A stretch of DNA of 9,981 nucleotides from Bacteroidales bacterium. GTDB lineage: Bacteria; Bacteroidota; Bacteroidia; Bacteroidales; UBA932. A program made the position numbers and the translations under genes. The notes beneath the pieces are model-generated. The model was not told the origin of the DNA. It was given only the letters and a program-made list of their open reading frames with translations, and searched no databases. Below, piece by piece: positions 7,155 through 9,981 of this stretch. The stretch lies in contig JAFVDC010000186.1 of NCBI GenBank assembly GCA_017478685.1, positions 1 through 9,981 on the forward strand, given 5' to 3'. The stretch's first letter is position 1; every line of letters begins with the position of its first letter.

Positions 7155-9981
<2,827 letters not shown>

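Overview
The window looks like a piece of chromosome from a Bacteroidales bacterium, with moderately high GC. Three things point there: a Bacteroidetes-type promoter (TTTG ... TAnnTTTG) in the only sizeable divergent gap, an aromatic amino acid gene set of the Bacteroidetes kind (a DAHP synthase of the type usually fused to chorismate mutase, beside tyrA, pheA and an aminotransferase), and a secreted subtilase ending in what looks like a type IX secretion tail. It is almost all coding. No rRNA, tRNA, CRISPR array or complete insertion sequence was seen.

Region 1 (1-4234, minus strand) reads as one tightly packed operon: frr (ribosome recycling factor), pheA (prephenate dehydratase), a class I/II PLP aminotransferase, tyrA (prephenate dehydrogenase), then a DAHP synthase cut by the left edge. 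Junctions are overlaps of 1 to 4 bases (TAATG, ATGA, ATGA), except for a 64-base gap before tyrA that holds a G/C-rich palindrome. Together the enzymes cover entry to the shikimate pathway and both terminal branches to phenylalanine and tyrosine. Two of them, tyrA and the aminotransferase, each carry a palindromic element inserted in frame; each element is an inverted pair of small hairpins, an architecture resembling REPINs (REP doublets), and each adds roughly 28 residues in a loop of the protein.

Region 2 (4235-4314) is a short divergent promoter region. An 8-base palindrome, TTTGCAAA, appears to supply the -7 box of the rightward promoter and the -33 box of the leftward one.

Region 3 (4315-7154, plus strand) is a two-gene operon joined by an ATGA overlap. 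The first gene encodes a membrane polyferredoxin resembling NapH fused to a NapG-like ferredoxin, with six Fe-S cysteine clusters and an internal twin-arginine motif. The second encodes an aldo/keto reductase with a Tat-type signal and a C-terminal two-cluster ferredoxin domain. The pair suggests an electron path from the membrane quinol pool to an exported aldo/keto reductase, where NAD(P)H would not be available. This is the best candidate here for a little-described system.

Region 4 (7151-9981, minus strand) contains the C-terminal third of enolase (cut by the right edge) and, overlapping its end by 23 bases, an 800-residue exported subtilisin-like (S8) peptidase. The peptidase has a propeptide, an EF-hand-like loop inside the catalytic domain, two Ig/cadherin-like repeats and a T9SS-like tail. 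Its stop codon overlaps that of the convergent reductase gene (shared CTAG).
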